Source: Blasia pusilla (lineage: Eukaryota > Marchantiophyta > Marchantiopsida > Blasiales). Taken from it: a DNA stretch of 64,000 nt. Positions 42,190-51,857 of this stretch are shown one piece after another. The notes below the pieces were generated by a model. That model was not told where the DNA came from. It searched no databases and saw nothing but the letters and a program-made list of their open reading frames with translations. Position numbers and translations under genes: made by a program. The DNA lies in the NCBI GenBank assembly GCA_050084515.1, contig CM114272.1, forward strand, positions 41,354,001-41,418,000. The letters are read 5' to 3'. Within the stretch, counting starts at the first letter, position 1. Every line of letters begins with the position of its first letter.

Positions 42190-44243
42190 TCCACTACATA
42201 TGTTGAATTGGAAAAGGAAGCTATGAATGAGTCATATGGATATAACATGGGTTTTTCACTAATATTCTTCTCCCATTTCTTTACATCCCAATTTTGATAT
42301 CTCTCGATTGGGGCAATATTGCCTCGTCCAAATCTATTCAGTGGCCATCAATATTGAATTCTGAAATTAGCATCTGCACCAACCCCAACCCCAACTAGAA
42401 CTTGACCCATCCATACGGGGTATTTGTTTCTGTCTTGTCTAGGTCTTCTTATGACAGTCTCCAACATTGAAATCAGATTCTACCAATCCACCTTCTATTT
42501 TGTCCGTAAGTAATGTATCAACTCTAGGCTTGAATCTATTGGGCCCACAATAGTGATCCCGATTCCGAAGAACTCCACTTCCAAACACACCCTAAACTTG
42601 AGTGCCGCTTTGTTTGGTTAGAGGCCAAAAGTTCTCTAATGTCTGAGAGAACGACAAAGCGATGTCATGGTCTATCAAACTTAATGTATCTTTGGTACCA
42701 GAGTCTTCATTTCTGCGCATGTTTTGTACCTTGTCCTTAGGGTTCCCATGAGGAAACAATCGGTCCAATTCCTCAATCGTCTTCCTCCACTACCGTGCTA
42801 GTTGTTGGAACTCCATCTTGGTGCTTTCAGAAGGTTTCCCATCTTATCAAAGTACTCTATGTATAGAGCAACACCTTACATTTCTTGACGTTGGAAAATC
42901 CCTTCAAGGGTGTGGGCAATAAGCGCTTTGGGTTCCCAATAAGGATTAGAGGAAGTCCCATAAAATTCATGACGTAAAAACACGTCATATCCACGATCAT
43001 TTGACAACCACTCCTTGTCAGAACCAAATATCTTGTAGTGCATGATGGGCATGCCATCCGGAGATCTAGTAAATCGGAATCGTCCTAGGTTCTACAGTCG
43101 ATACCACTAGTTCTTCGTCTTCAGCCCAATGAAACCTTTTAAGTACTCCTTTAAGTCGAGAATGTCTTGAACCACTTGTGGTGTTGGATTCGTTGAAGTG
43201 GAGTTAAAAATTTGCATGGCAAGATCTTTCAAGGTGTATGCATTGTGTCGCCGGAGGGTTCCTAAAAACTTGCTAAAAATAGCATCAACATCTACGTGAG
43301 TGTGCTCGAGGATGAGAAAAGCCAAGTGAATCTCTTCGGATACCTCCCTCTGCACTAGAAGGGCCAAGTACGCCATGACATAAGTATTTTTGTTGTCTTT
43401 TCCAGATTTGTCCATTTGTAAATTCAAAACCTTAGGCAGCTTCCTCGGTCCCTCTTTGGTAACCTCCATCAGCCTATAAGCCGCACGAAGTAATCTATCA
43501 AGCTTTTCCCTCCCTTTCAAGAATCTACTCTCAAGTGGAGTTAGGTCGGGGTCATCCAAGAACTCCTTTATTTCACTGCCCAGGTTTTCCAAACTCCTAA
43601 ATTTTTTTTCCAATGATCCAATGGTCCAGTTAGATCCCTGCTTGTAGACTCCTATGTCAAATTGAGCAATTGCATAAGGTCCATGCCCATGAGTCAAAAT
43701 ACCTGCAAAAAGGAACAAAGTGACTATCAAAACTTTAGTTCCAATAAATGGAGTGGGGAGTGTTTGTTCCCGTTTCATGGAGAGTGTTTGTTTCCGCGAT
43801 TACCTCCTTATACACACATATAAGACTTACCCATGGGTAAAAGTCTTTCTAGCAACGACAAGTACCGCGGAGACCTGCATCTTAAGGAATCGACCTCTTG
43901 GGTAACTGTTTCTGGTGCACAGTAAAAATTGGAACTTAAGTCCTATGACTGAGCAATGTCAAGATCGCCCTACGAGGATCCTGATTTCGATTTGTTACAA
44001 CATCCTCTAATCTAAGGCATTGTTATTTCGCAGAATTTACCTCTAAAAATTAGTGGAAACGGGTGAGCCAAAGCTAAATCTTTTGTTTGTTGCCAAGCTC
44101 TTGGCAAGCCTGTTTTGAAACTATCCATTTTGTCATGGATCAAGCAAAGATAAGATTTGAGATGACGGATGGATTTCGCTCGCTATGTGTAGTATGAACT
44201 CTTTTGAGACCTTTGCATATCATCATGTTCCATTGTCTGCTCT
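42190..44243 (-). pseudogene. DUF7869 transposase-like gene, 3' part
   Basis: Reading downwards from 44243: a frame with LCLIHDKMDSFKTGLPRAWQ and LALAHPFPLIFRGKFCE (about 44175-44035), then a 223-codon frame at 43778-43107: LPTPFIGTK, ILTHGHGPYAIAQFDIGVY, LPKVLNLQMDKSGKDNKNTY, EEIHLAFLILEHTHVDVDAI and FSKFLGTLRRHNAYTLKDL. The order LQMD...NKN...FL..HTH.D.DA.FS is the hallmark of the DUF7869 (RNase H-like, transposase-related) domain; the usual Gly before HTH is Glu here. Further down are SPDGMPIMHYKIFGSDKEWL (about 43060-43000) and WMGQVLVGVGVGADANFRIQ (about 42412-42355). Stops and probable introns interrupt. The 5' half lies at 54919-55490 beyond the Gypsy B element. Confidence 0.8.
44239..44243. 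other. Target site duplication of Gypsy B (left copy)
   Basis: GCTCT, repeated exactly at 54919-54923 on the other side of the element. Five bases is the standard duplication for Gypsy integrase. Confidence 0.95.
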
Positions 44244-45413
44244 TGTGATACCCATAATTTTGCACTTCGGAAGAAATTTATCTTTTTATTTAACAAAGAC
44301 TCTTGTACATACTATTATGGAGAAGAAAGAGTAAGATTAAAGTGAATCACGAAGCTCCTAGGACAAGGCAGAGAGATGGAAGATCAAGGATTTGCCTTAG
44401 AGGAGAAGCAAATGCAGTAACGAAGTCTAAAGGACCAACGTGAAGCTTAACGAAGCTTAACGAAGCATAACAAAGCCTGCAGAAGAAGAGAAGTGAATAC
44501 TTTGCTCTTATGCGAAGCACAAAGAGCGAAGCATGAAGAACGAAGAATGAAGAGCTTCGTCCTCAAGAAATCCAGCGCAGCGAAGCTCAGTATGATTGTG
44601 ATTCGAACCGGCACATAGTTAAAACAGTTAGACTAGGAAAGGGCGCGACCCTTTGTATCAAATTGGTAGTTAGAACAGTTTTGTACCGTGGATTCATAGG
44701 GATCATAGGAAAAGGAAAGCACACCATAGATCTAGGTAGTTACAAATATTGAAGAGACATCAACTTCATCAAGAACGCTTCGGATCTTGGAAACGCTCCT
44801 ACTTTAGAGAATATTTAAGAAGTATGACAGAAGCTACAATCATCATTCGCTCATGAAGTCCTTATGCTGTAGGAATGGTCCGAGCAAGAGAGTAGTACCC
44901 TCTCGAGCTTGTATACACTTTGAAGTCTTCCCATTCTTGATGGAATAATAAACCACTCAAGCATTCATTCTGATGTGCGATGCTTACGTTTGGATAGTCT
45001 TTTTGGGTCTGCAGCGTGAAGAGTGAAATCAGACAAACCTTTCTCATCAATGGAATAATCAACATGGAGTTGTATGAAATATGTTTGATAGAGAGTAGCC
45101 TGCCAAGACGGATTGAGTTCCGAAAGTAGGAGAAGCCAACCTTCTTGTTGAGATCTCTGTGAGGTTCCTAGATGTCGAGAGAACAATTTTCCTGAGCGTG
45201 ATTTAAATTCCACTAGAGAGAATTGAAGAAGAAAACATTGGTACTGAGAAGGATCAGAAGATACTGCTGGAATACTGCATTTGAATTACATAATCAACCA
45301 CACTACTTTTACAACATAATAATCACTTTACCCTCTCTTTTCATCCAACAATGATCCTCTTGGGGATCGAACTCACTAAAACGATTGTAAACTAGAAACA
45401 CTTGTACATTACA
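44244..45413 (+). repeat. 5' LTR of Gypsy B element
   Basis: 1170 bp starting TGTGATACCCATAATTTTGC and ending CTTGTACATTACA. It contains a run of GAAGCTTAACGAAGCTTAAC and further CGAAGC words (about 44440-44590). The downstream half includes the block GGGGATCGAACTCACTAAAA near the end, shared by all family B LTRs. Confidence 0.95.
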
Positions 45414-45426
45414 TAAAGCAAGAAAC

Positions 45427-45450
45427 TTTTTGGCGCCGCTGTCGGGGATC
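45427..45450 (+). other. Conserved leader motif after Gypsy B 5' LTR
   Basis: TTTTTGGCGCCGCTGTCGGGGATC lies about 15 bases after the LTR end. It closely resembles the TTTTTGGCGCCGTTGCCGGGGA leader found in several plant Gypsy lineages (from memory of Tat/Athila-like elements). The bases directly after the LTR (TAAAGCAAGAAAC) do not match the initiator tRNA-Met site, so the primer tRNA is unassigned. Confidence 0.6.
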
Positions 45451-45480
45451 ATATTCTTGGCTGAGAAGGGAGAGAGACCC

Positions 45481-45783
45481 ATGGGGAATCCAGGAGCGGG
45501 GAAAGAAGCTTCACCCCCTAGAAGACCCAACAATCTAGTTCTTACTGAAGACCATCTGCTAGCTCTAGCGATCCCCTTAAGACAATGGATGCTTGAAGAC
45601 AATAATAGATTTGCTGCATTGGTGCTAGAGAAAATAGACCAACTAATTAAAATTGTCAAAGAACCAGTCGCCGAACAGTGCTTCGCCCATAAACGACAGT
45701 TGTACTTTGTGATGACCCGGTACTTTTGTTTATGGGAGGAAAACATGGCAGGAAGATTAGGAGCACCAGGCATACTCTTGTAG
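45481..45783 (+). CDS. Gypsy B short ORF1 of unknown function
   Basis: From ATG 45481 an open frame of 100 codons reads MGNPGAGKEASPPRRPNNLV, LALAIPLRQWMLEDNNRFAA, LVLEKIDQLIKIVKEPVAEQ and ends at 45783. The middle is amphipathic and helix-prone (RFAALVLEKIDQLIKIV). It could be the real N-terminus of Gag separated by a frameshift, since the following region (45817-46190) is open in several frames. No homologous segment is visible for family A because that part is missing. Confidence 0.5.
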   Translation: MGNPGAGKEASPPRRPNNLVLTEDHLLALAIPLRQWMLEDNNRFAALVLEKIDQLIKIVKEPVAEQCFAHKRQLYFVMTRYFCLWEENMAGRLGAPGILL

Positions 45784-45989
45784 GTGTAGAAAGAAGAAAT
45801 AGTTAACCTCCCTCCATGGACCCTTACCCTGTCGCAACCGTGGGGGTGAACGCAAGTTGCCAAATCCCACAAGAGACTTATGGAAGGCTCTCGGCCCTCT
45901 TCGCGAGAGCAGCGAGCCGATCGGCGCAGTTAGCAGCAGGAAGAGCAACCGGCTTGGAGACTGCCTGGGTCGTCTCCCGGTCTTCGTCC

Positions 45990-46833
45990 TCGTCCGAAGC
46001 CGAAGAGCAAGAAGAAAGACAGGGACAAAGTCTCCACTACGTCCCCTGCCAGTTCGCAGTCGGATGAAGAGTTGTCTTGGGACCCCTTTGGGGAGTCAGG
46101 GAGCGCGGAGCCGACTAGATCACCTCGGGCGGAGCCATTACCTCCTCCCTCTCGAGCATCAAGCCCGAGAGCCAGCAAGAGAGCGGTTCCCATGGCCAAT
46201 ACTAGAAAAACTCTGCTAAGGTACCCCACCTTTGCTGGGGGACGGCGAGACGATGTGGATAACTTTGTGCTTGAATTCACCCATGTCGCGAAAGCCAATG
46301 GAGAAGGTGCAGATGAGGATTTGTTACGAGTCTTTCCTGGCCTGCTCAAGAAGCGAGCAAGCCAGTGGTACGAGGGTCTCAGAGCGGACGTCACGGAAAC
46401 GTGGAAAGGGGTCTTGGAATCCTTCCTACATGAGTTCCGCGACCTGGAGTTCAAGGACAGGCTTCTTACGAAGCTTCGCGACCTGAAACGGAAAAAGAAG
46501 GAGACCCTCCGGGAATATACCAAAAGGTTCCGAAGCCTAGTGAATAAGCTGGAGCACATGACTACCTCCCAATTGGTAGATTGGTTCGTGTCCGGACTGT
46601 CCAAAGAAATGGATCGGTACTGCCGGCGAGGCCAACGGAATTCCTTGGAGGCAATCATAGCCTCCGCTGAGGCATACGAAGCCTCAGATAAATCCCGCAG
46701 AACACGAAGACGGCGTCACCAACGACGAGGGGCGCTCAGACTAGTGCTTCGTCTGAAGATGAAGCGTCCTCCACAGACACGGAATCCTCTACGGAGGATA
46801 CGTCGGAGTCCTCGGACTCGGAGCAAGAGTTGA
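45990..46833 (+). pseudogene. Gypsy B Gag (Retrotrans_gag domain)
   Basis: A long frame is open from about 45980 (KPKSKKKDRDKVSTTSPASS, then a Pro/Ser-rich linker) through ATG 46193 (MANTRKTLLRYPTFAGGRRD). The Retrotrans_gag core follows: DNFVLEFTHVAKANG, FPGLLKKRASQWYEGL, WKGVLESFLHEFRDLEFK, LRDLKRKKKETLREYTKRF and LVDWFVSGLSKEMDRYCRR. It ends in an Arg-rich tail at 46833 after a likely frameshift near 46710, because the neighbouring frame from 46830 continues with the basic linker. It would build the particle and package RNA. Confidence 0.88.
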
Positions 46834-47575
46834 AAGCTAAAAGGAAAAGCAAAAGCAGGCCTCATCACTCCCCCAAGCACCATAACAAAACCCGACCAAG
46901 CACCAAGCACCGTCCCCAGCGGTCAGAAAGTCCAGTGAGAGGGACGGCAACGAAGGCCGGCAAGTCGGCCATGGAAGAACTCAGTAAACAAATGGTTGAG
47001 TTGAAGGTACATCTGGCGGCCCAGAAGGACCCCAGAAGACGACCCGGTCTGATGAGGCCCAACATTTGGTGTAGTAGTTGCGGAACCCAAGGGCATACTA
47101 TACAGGAATGCCCTACTCAGAGGGATCTAGGGTGGATCCAGGAAGAGGCCACTATTGAAGAAGGGTGGTATGAACCTGAACAGTGGGAGGGTGCTATGCC
47201 GTCCAAGCTGTGCCACCCCCAAACCCCGGGAGAAGCTGGATCACGCGGTATGTGCCTCCGGAATACGGGGAACAAAGACCCCTTAGACAGATTATGGGCG
47301 CGGCAGCCTTCACGCCACCCATCAAACGAAATTGTTGTTATAATTGCGGCGCAGCGGACCATTGGGCCAACAATTGCCCAAACCCAGTGGGACTCAATCC
47401 CTTATGCGGGAACTGCAAGAAGGGCGGACACACTGCTGTAGAATGCCCGGAGCCCAAGGTTCCGCGGTTGTTGGTCAAATATGTCAACACTCCAGCGGCT
47501 CAACCAGAGCCCAAAAATGACGTAAATGTACAACTTGTCCGAGTGGAAGAAGTAGTGTCCCAGAGACCAAAGTGA
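46830..47575 (+). pseudogene. Gypsy B Gag C-terminus with three CCHC zinc knuckles
   Basis: A basic linker (KSKSRPHHSPKHHNKTRPST) and a short helical segment (MEELSKQMVELKVHLAAQ) lead to the first knuckle CSSCGTQGHTIQEC (about 47070-47111). After a frameshift at about 47180-47230, the frame starting 47183 holds the second and third knuckles CYNCGAADHWANNC and CGNCKKGGHTAVEC (about 47335-47445). All three fit C-x2-C-x4-H-x4-C. They would bind the element's RNA. The frame ends in a TGA at 47573-47575 before the protease region. Confidence 0.88.
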
Positions 47576-47656
47576 GTCACTATCAGTGAGGAAGACTCGA
47601 CCGGAGGGGCCAACGAGGAATCATCGGACTGGCCCAAAGAGTTCCAAGAAACCGTT

Positions 47657-48796
47657 TTGGCTGTTAGCACGAGGTCGAAGAGTCAGACCGCGGGGATCCC
47701 AAAGGCAAGGAAGGGTGCTTCGTCTTCGCGCGAAGCTAGGGAGCCCAAGACCAAAGCTGTGAACGCCTTCCGTGCCGGGAAGGCCATCCTCAAAGGCGAT
47801 GTGGACCCGGCCTTTGATCGAAGTCATCCGAGGTACTTCCATCAGGATGTAGAGGACCAGGTTTGTGCTCAAGTGCATGAGGACCAGGAACCAAAGGGGA
47901 AACAGACCCCAGAGAAGACAAAGACCAAACCAAGTCCGACAGTCCAAGCCATTGCGACATCACCGCTGGTCCTAGAAGCTTACGACTTACTGAGGGACTT
48001 GGCCTCAACACCGGCCAACATAACCCTGCTACAATTACTAATGGATAACCCAGTGTACGGAAAAATTTTGCAGCAGTGGAAAATAAGCCGGAAAAAACCC
48101 AGGAAGTCGGCAAAGCATCTGCCAGTGGTGGATGTGTTCCGGATCGAAGTAGAAGACTTGGGAGCCCCAGAGGTGGAGGTGGAAATTGAGGGCCACACCA
48201 TTAAGAAGGTCCCAATTGATTCCGGAAGCGGAATTAACATTATGACGGAGCAAACAGCTCGGGCACTAGGGTATACAGTGTACGAGCCCATAGACAAGTA
48301 TCTGCGGTTTGCGGATCAATCCAGGAAGAGACCCCTAGGACAGCTCACTCAAATCCCGACCGTGCTCGGGGGGGTGCTGTTTCTGTTGGACTACTTAGTC
48401 TTGCAGCCCCTGACAACCACGGGCTATCCTTTGCTTATTGGGAGACCCTGGCTATATGGTGCGAGGGTGACTACGGATTGGAAAAGGCGACGTTTCACGT
48501 TCCAGGCGCCATATCAGGTCTTGAAGCGGCTCATCAAGTTGTCGTGGAAATCACGACCACCCCAAGGAGAGACGCCACCAACAGACGACGGCTATACGTC
48601 AGATCAAGACCAAAGAACAGCTACGGAGTCCTCGTCCCAGGTGTATTATTTAGAATGTTACAAAATAGACGAGGAGTCGGTACCCCCCAGGCCGAAGTCG
48701 ACCCGAGAGGAAGAGAAGCTGGGTCATAGCACATTTCAGTTTACAAAGAACATGGTTCAGGATCAGGACTACGTCCAGGTCGTTATTTCAGATTAG
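47657..48796 (+). CDS. Gypsy B aspartic protease ORF
   Basis: An open frame of about 379 codons. The N-terminal 160 residues are a Lys/Pro-rich linker with helical segments. VVDVFRIEVEDLGAPEVEVE leads into the retropepsin-like core: VEIEGHTIKKVPIDSGSGIN, with the catalytic Asp codon at 48218-48220, then ALGYTVYEPIDKYLRFAD, the flap-like region and PLLIGRPWLYGARV. It ends in an acidic tail at 48796, 18 bases before the RT frame. The frame is intact. The first codon is probably not an ATG start; the product would be made as part of Gag-Pol. Confidence 0.85.
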   Translation: MAVSTRSKSQTAGIPKARKGASSSREAREPKTKAVNAFRAGKAILKGDVDPAFDRSHPRYFHQDVEDQVCAQVHEDQEPKGKQTPEKTKTKPSPTVQAIATSPLVLEAYDLLRDLASTPANITLLQLLMDNPVYGKILQQWKISRKKPRKSAKHLPVVDVFRIEVEDLGAPEVEVEIEGHTIKKVPIDSGSGINIMTEQTARALGYTVYEPIDKYLRFADQSRKRPLGQLTQIPTVLGGVLFLLDYLVLQPLTTTGYPLLIGRPWLYGARVTTDWKRRRFTFQAPYQVLKRLIKLSWKSRPPQGETPPTDDGYTSDQDQRTATESSSQVYYLECYKIDEESVPPRPKSTREEEKLGHSTFQFTKNMVQDQDYVQVVISD

Positions 48797-48814
48797 AAGT
48801 CTCTACGCCTTTCG

Positions 48815-50332
48815 GCGGATTTGTCTCCCACCAAACTTATGAAGTATAAAAAACTACTGTTTGAGTATTTGGATGTCTTTGCATACTCCATGGATGAAAT
48901 GTCAGGAATTCCCACGCGGTATGGTGAACACTGAATTGACCTTAAAGAGGGGGCGGTCCCGGTGCGAATGCGACAGTATCGACTGAATCCAAAGTATTCA
49001 TTGTTAGTCAAGGACGAGATCGACCAGCGTCTCGAGGCAGGAATAATTTATCCTGTGTTAAGCAGCGAGTGGGTGTCGCCCATCGTAATTGTACCTAAAA
49101 AACAAACGGGGAAGATCGGAGTGTGCCAGGATTATCGGAAACTGAATGCTGCAACCTTAAAAGACCACCATCCTCTACCTTTCATTGACAGTATTTTGGA
49201 TAAAGTTTCCGGGCACGAGCTTTATACTTTCTTGGACGGATACTCGAGTTATAACCAGGTATCCATACGAGAAAAGGATCGGCCCCTCACCACGTTCACC
49301 ACGGACTGGGGAACGTTCGCATATCGCGTAATGGCCTTTGGGTTATGCAATGTCCCGACTACTTTCCAACGGATGATGATCTCCATTTTCCAGGAGTATT
49401 TGAGGAAGTTCGTGGAAATCTTTTTGGACAATTTTTGTATCTTCACCACAGAGGCCGAACATCTGGAAAAGTTAGAATTAACACTCGCGTGTTGTCGCAA
49501 AGTGCATTTGTCCCTCCATCCGGAAAAATTGTATATTGCTATGAAACAAGGAATTCTGTTAGGACACAGAGTGTCGGTTCAGGGAATTGAGGTCGACAAG
49601 GCCAAGGTGGATATTATCGTCGCATTGGAACCACCCACCAACCTCCGAGAATTGAGAGGATTCTTGCGACACGTCGGGTACTATTGACGGTTTATTAAAG
49701 ATTATGCGGTAAAAGTGGGAGCTCTTGCTGCATTACTTAAAAAGACCACCAAATGGGAGTGGACACCAGCGTGCCAAGCGGCATTTGACACCTTAAAAGA
49801 CGCATTGCAAAAAGCTCCTGTACTTCGGTCCCCCGATTGGACCAAACCCTTCCACGTATATGTGGACACATCCTCATTTGCCATTGGAGTAGTGCTCAGC
49901 CAATTGGATGAGAACAAACATGACTTTCCAATTTACTACGCCGGCCGACAACTATCAGCAGCGGAGCAAAAATATGCAACTACCGAACGAGAGGCGTTAG
50001 GCATGGTCTTCTCGTGTAAAAAGTTCCGACACTATTTATTAGGGTACGAATTTTTCTTCCATGTTGATCATTTTGCACTTAGACCCTTAATGGTGAAAGC
50101 ATACCTGTCAGGGCGCATTGCACGGTGGATCTTGTTGCTACAAGAATTCACATTCGATGTTGTTACCCGTGCCGGCAAGGTGCATACCAATCCAGATTAT
50201 CTTTCACGGTTGAGGATGACAAACGCAGACCTCACCCAATCCGTCGATGATACCTTTCCCGATGAAGACCTGTTCCAGATAACAGAGGATCGGTTGAGCC
50301 AGTCTTTTATGAGGATATTCTGCATTTTCTAA
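48815..50332 (+). pseudogene. Gypsy B reverse transcriptase and RNase H
   Basis: RT: LMKYKKLLFEYLDVFAYS (about 48837), IDLKEGAVPVRMRQYRLNPK, IDQRLEAGIIYPVLSSEWVS, PIVIVPKKQTGKIGVCQDYR (about 49078-49137), LYTFLDGYSSYNQV (first catalytic Asp) and FGLCNVPTTFQRMM. The active-site loop reads FVEIFLDNFCIF: GAC at 49427-49429 is kept but the second Asp is Asn (AAT, 49430-49432). An in-frame TGA stands at 49685-49687, where YYRRFI is usual. RNase H: FHVYVDTSSFAIGVVLSQ, TEREALGMVFSCKKFRHYLLG and FFFHVDHFALRPL keep the D, E, D residues. It ends at 50332. Confidence 0.92.
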
Positions 50333-51562
50333 TGACTCTACGACTTCCTGCCCCGATGACAGCGGAAGAACGCGCAGTTTTCTTACATCAGAGAGGACCA
50401 TATGAGATCTGTCAAGGGGTCCTATTCAAATTAGGTGCTGATGAAGAGTATCGACGATGCTTGGAAGCAGAAGAAGTCCCCCAAGTCATCAGAGCCCTGC
50501 ATATGGCTGATTCTGGTGGACACTATGCGGTAAAAAATACCGTTAAGAAAATTTTGGCCGCACGTTATTGGTGGCCAACTATGTACAAAGACGTAGGTAA
50601 TTTTATTCGGACTTGTGATGCCTGTCAAAGAGCAAGTTGACCCACGGCAACTACGCGGTGGCCTTTGGTCCCCATCATGCCCCTAGCTCCTTTTGAAAAA
50701 TGGGGCATTGACTTCGTGGGCCCTATCTCCCCGGCCACTCGCCAAACCCGGCGGAAGTATATTCTTATCGCCACTGACTATTGTACTAAGATGGTCGAAG
50801 AGGTAGCCACGCGAAAAGATGACGGTGAAGCAGTGGCCAAGTTTTTATACGAGATGATTATCACGCGGTATGGCTGTCCGTTGGAACTAGTAAGTGACCG
50901 TGGCACGCACTTCTTAAACTAGACTATTGAGTCTCTCACTTCCCACTTTCTCATTAAGCATCGGAAAACCACCCCCTACAACCCTAAAGCCACCGGGTTG
51001 ACGGAAAAATCTAACGGCCTTATTTGCCGAATATTGAATCGATTGACGGTAACATATTCCTATGATTTCCGCGGCATTATGGGCGTATCGAACAGCTCAG
51101 AAGGTTACTACAAAGTACACCCCGTTCTTCTTGACTTATGGCGTGCATCCCTTAACATCTATTCAATGGGCTTTGCCCACTTATCGGGTATTGGAGGGAA
51201 CAAGAACGGAGGCCGTGGGCGAAGTTCTCGAACACAAGAATGAGACCTTGGTTGCGTTGGAAGAGGCACGCATGCTCGTGTTACGCCGGACAGCCCAGGT
51301 GCAAAAAGAACGTAAACAACGTTATGATTGACATCTCCGGCCACAATATATCAGCGTTGGAGACTTAGTGCTATTGTATGATAACCGGCGGCTCAAGTTC
51401 CCCGAAAAATTAAAATTAAATTGGATGGGACCCTACCGGGTATTGGCCATCTATGATAATGGATCCCTACAGTTAGAGACCTTACAAGGAGAATCCCTGC
51501 CCACTCGAGTCAATGGCATGCATATGCGCCGTTATTATGATCCGGAACCTTATGCGGATTGA
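50333..51562 (+). pseudogene. Gypsy B integrase
   Basis: HHCC finger: HMADSGGHYAVKNTVKKI, then CDACQRAS (50494-50637). A TGA at 50638 interrupts. Core: WGIDFVGPISPATRQTRRKY (first Asp, about 50710), LVSDRGTHFLN (second Asp, about 50895) and a stop at 50920, then GLTEKSNGLICRILN with the catalytic Glu at about 51004. After a frameshift near 51060, ALWAYRTAQKVTTKYTPFFL, TAQVQKERKQRYD and TGA at 51329, then LVLLYDNRRLKF and LNWMGPYRVLAIYDN (GPY/F) to the stop at 51562. No chromodomain follows. All DDE residues are present but the gene is broken by four or more lesions. Confidence 0.92.
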
Positions 51563-51587
51563 AAGAGGAGGAAGGGGGTAGGCAAAA

Positions 51588-51614
51588 GCTTCGCGCTTCG
51601 CGAAGCAGCGAAGC
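51588..51614. repeat. Nested CGAAGC palindrome after Gypsy B integrase
   Basis: GCTTCGC (51588-51594) pairs with GCGAAGC (51608-51614) around the perfect palindrome CTTCGCGAAG (51596-51605). AGCTTCGCAAAGCAGCAAAGC follows at about 51639. The same GAAGC/CGAAGC words are dense in family B LTRs. Confidence 0.7.
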
Positions 51615-51751
51615 AGCAAAGTCCAAGAAGTCCCGGAGCTTCGCAAAGCAGCAAAGCGTAAGAAGTTGTTGGAGCGTGGCAAAGACGTGAAGCGCCAACC
51701 TTCTTGTTACAGCCCCGGTGCCACAACCAAGAACTGACAGGGGGAGCAGAC

Positions 51752-51758
51752 TATAAAA
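51752..51758 (+). promoter_or_regulatory. Putative internal TATA box upstream of ORF3
   Basis: GACTATAAAAGCATTCC is a textbook plant TATA box about 100 bases before the first ATG of ORF3 (51858) and about 190 bases after the integrase stop. A transcript starting about 30 bases downstream would have a leader of roughly 70 bases before ORF3. The family A copy has only a weak equivalent (CATAAAATTGG, about 1239-1250). Confidence 0.45.
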
Positions 51759-51857
51759 GCATTCCTTCATAACCAAGCGGGTATTTTCATGGACAGGATC
51801 ACCACAAAGTTGCGTAGCTGACCAAAGCGGGGTGTCCATCAAGATCAACCTAGCAGC

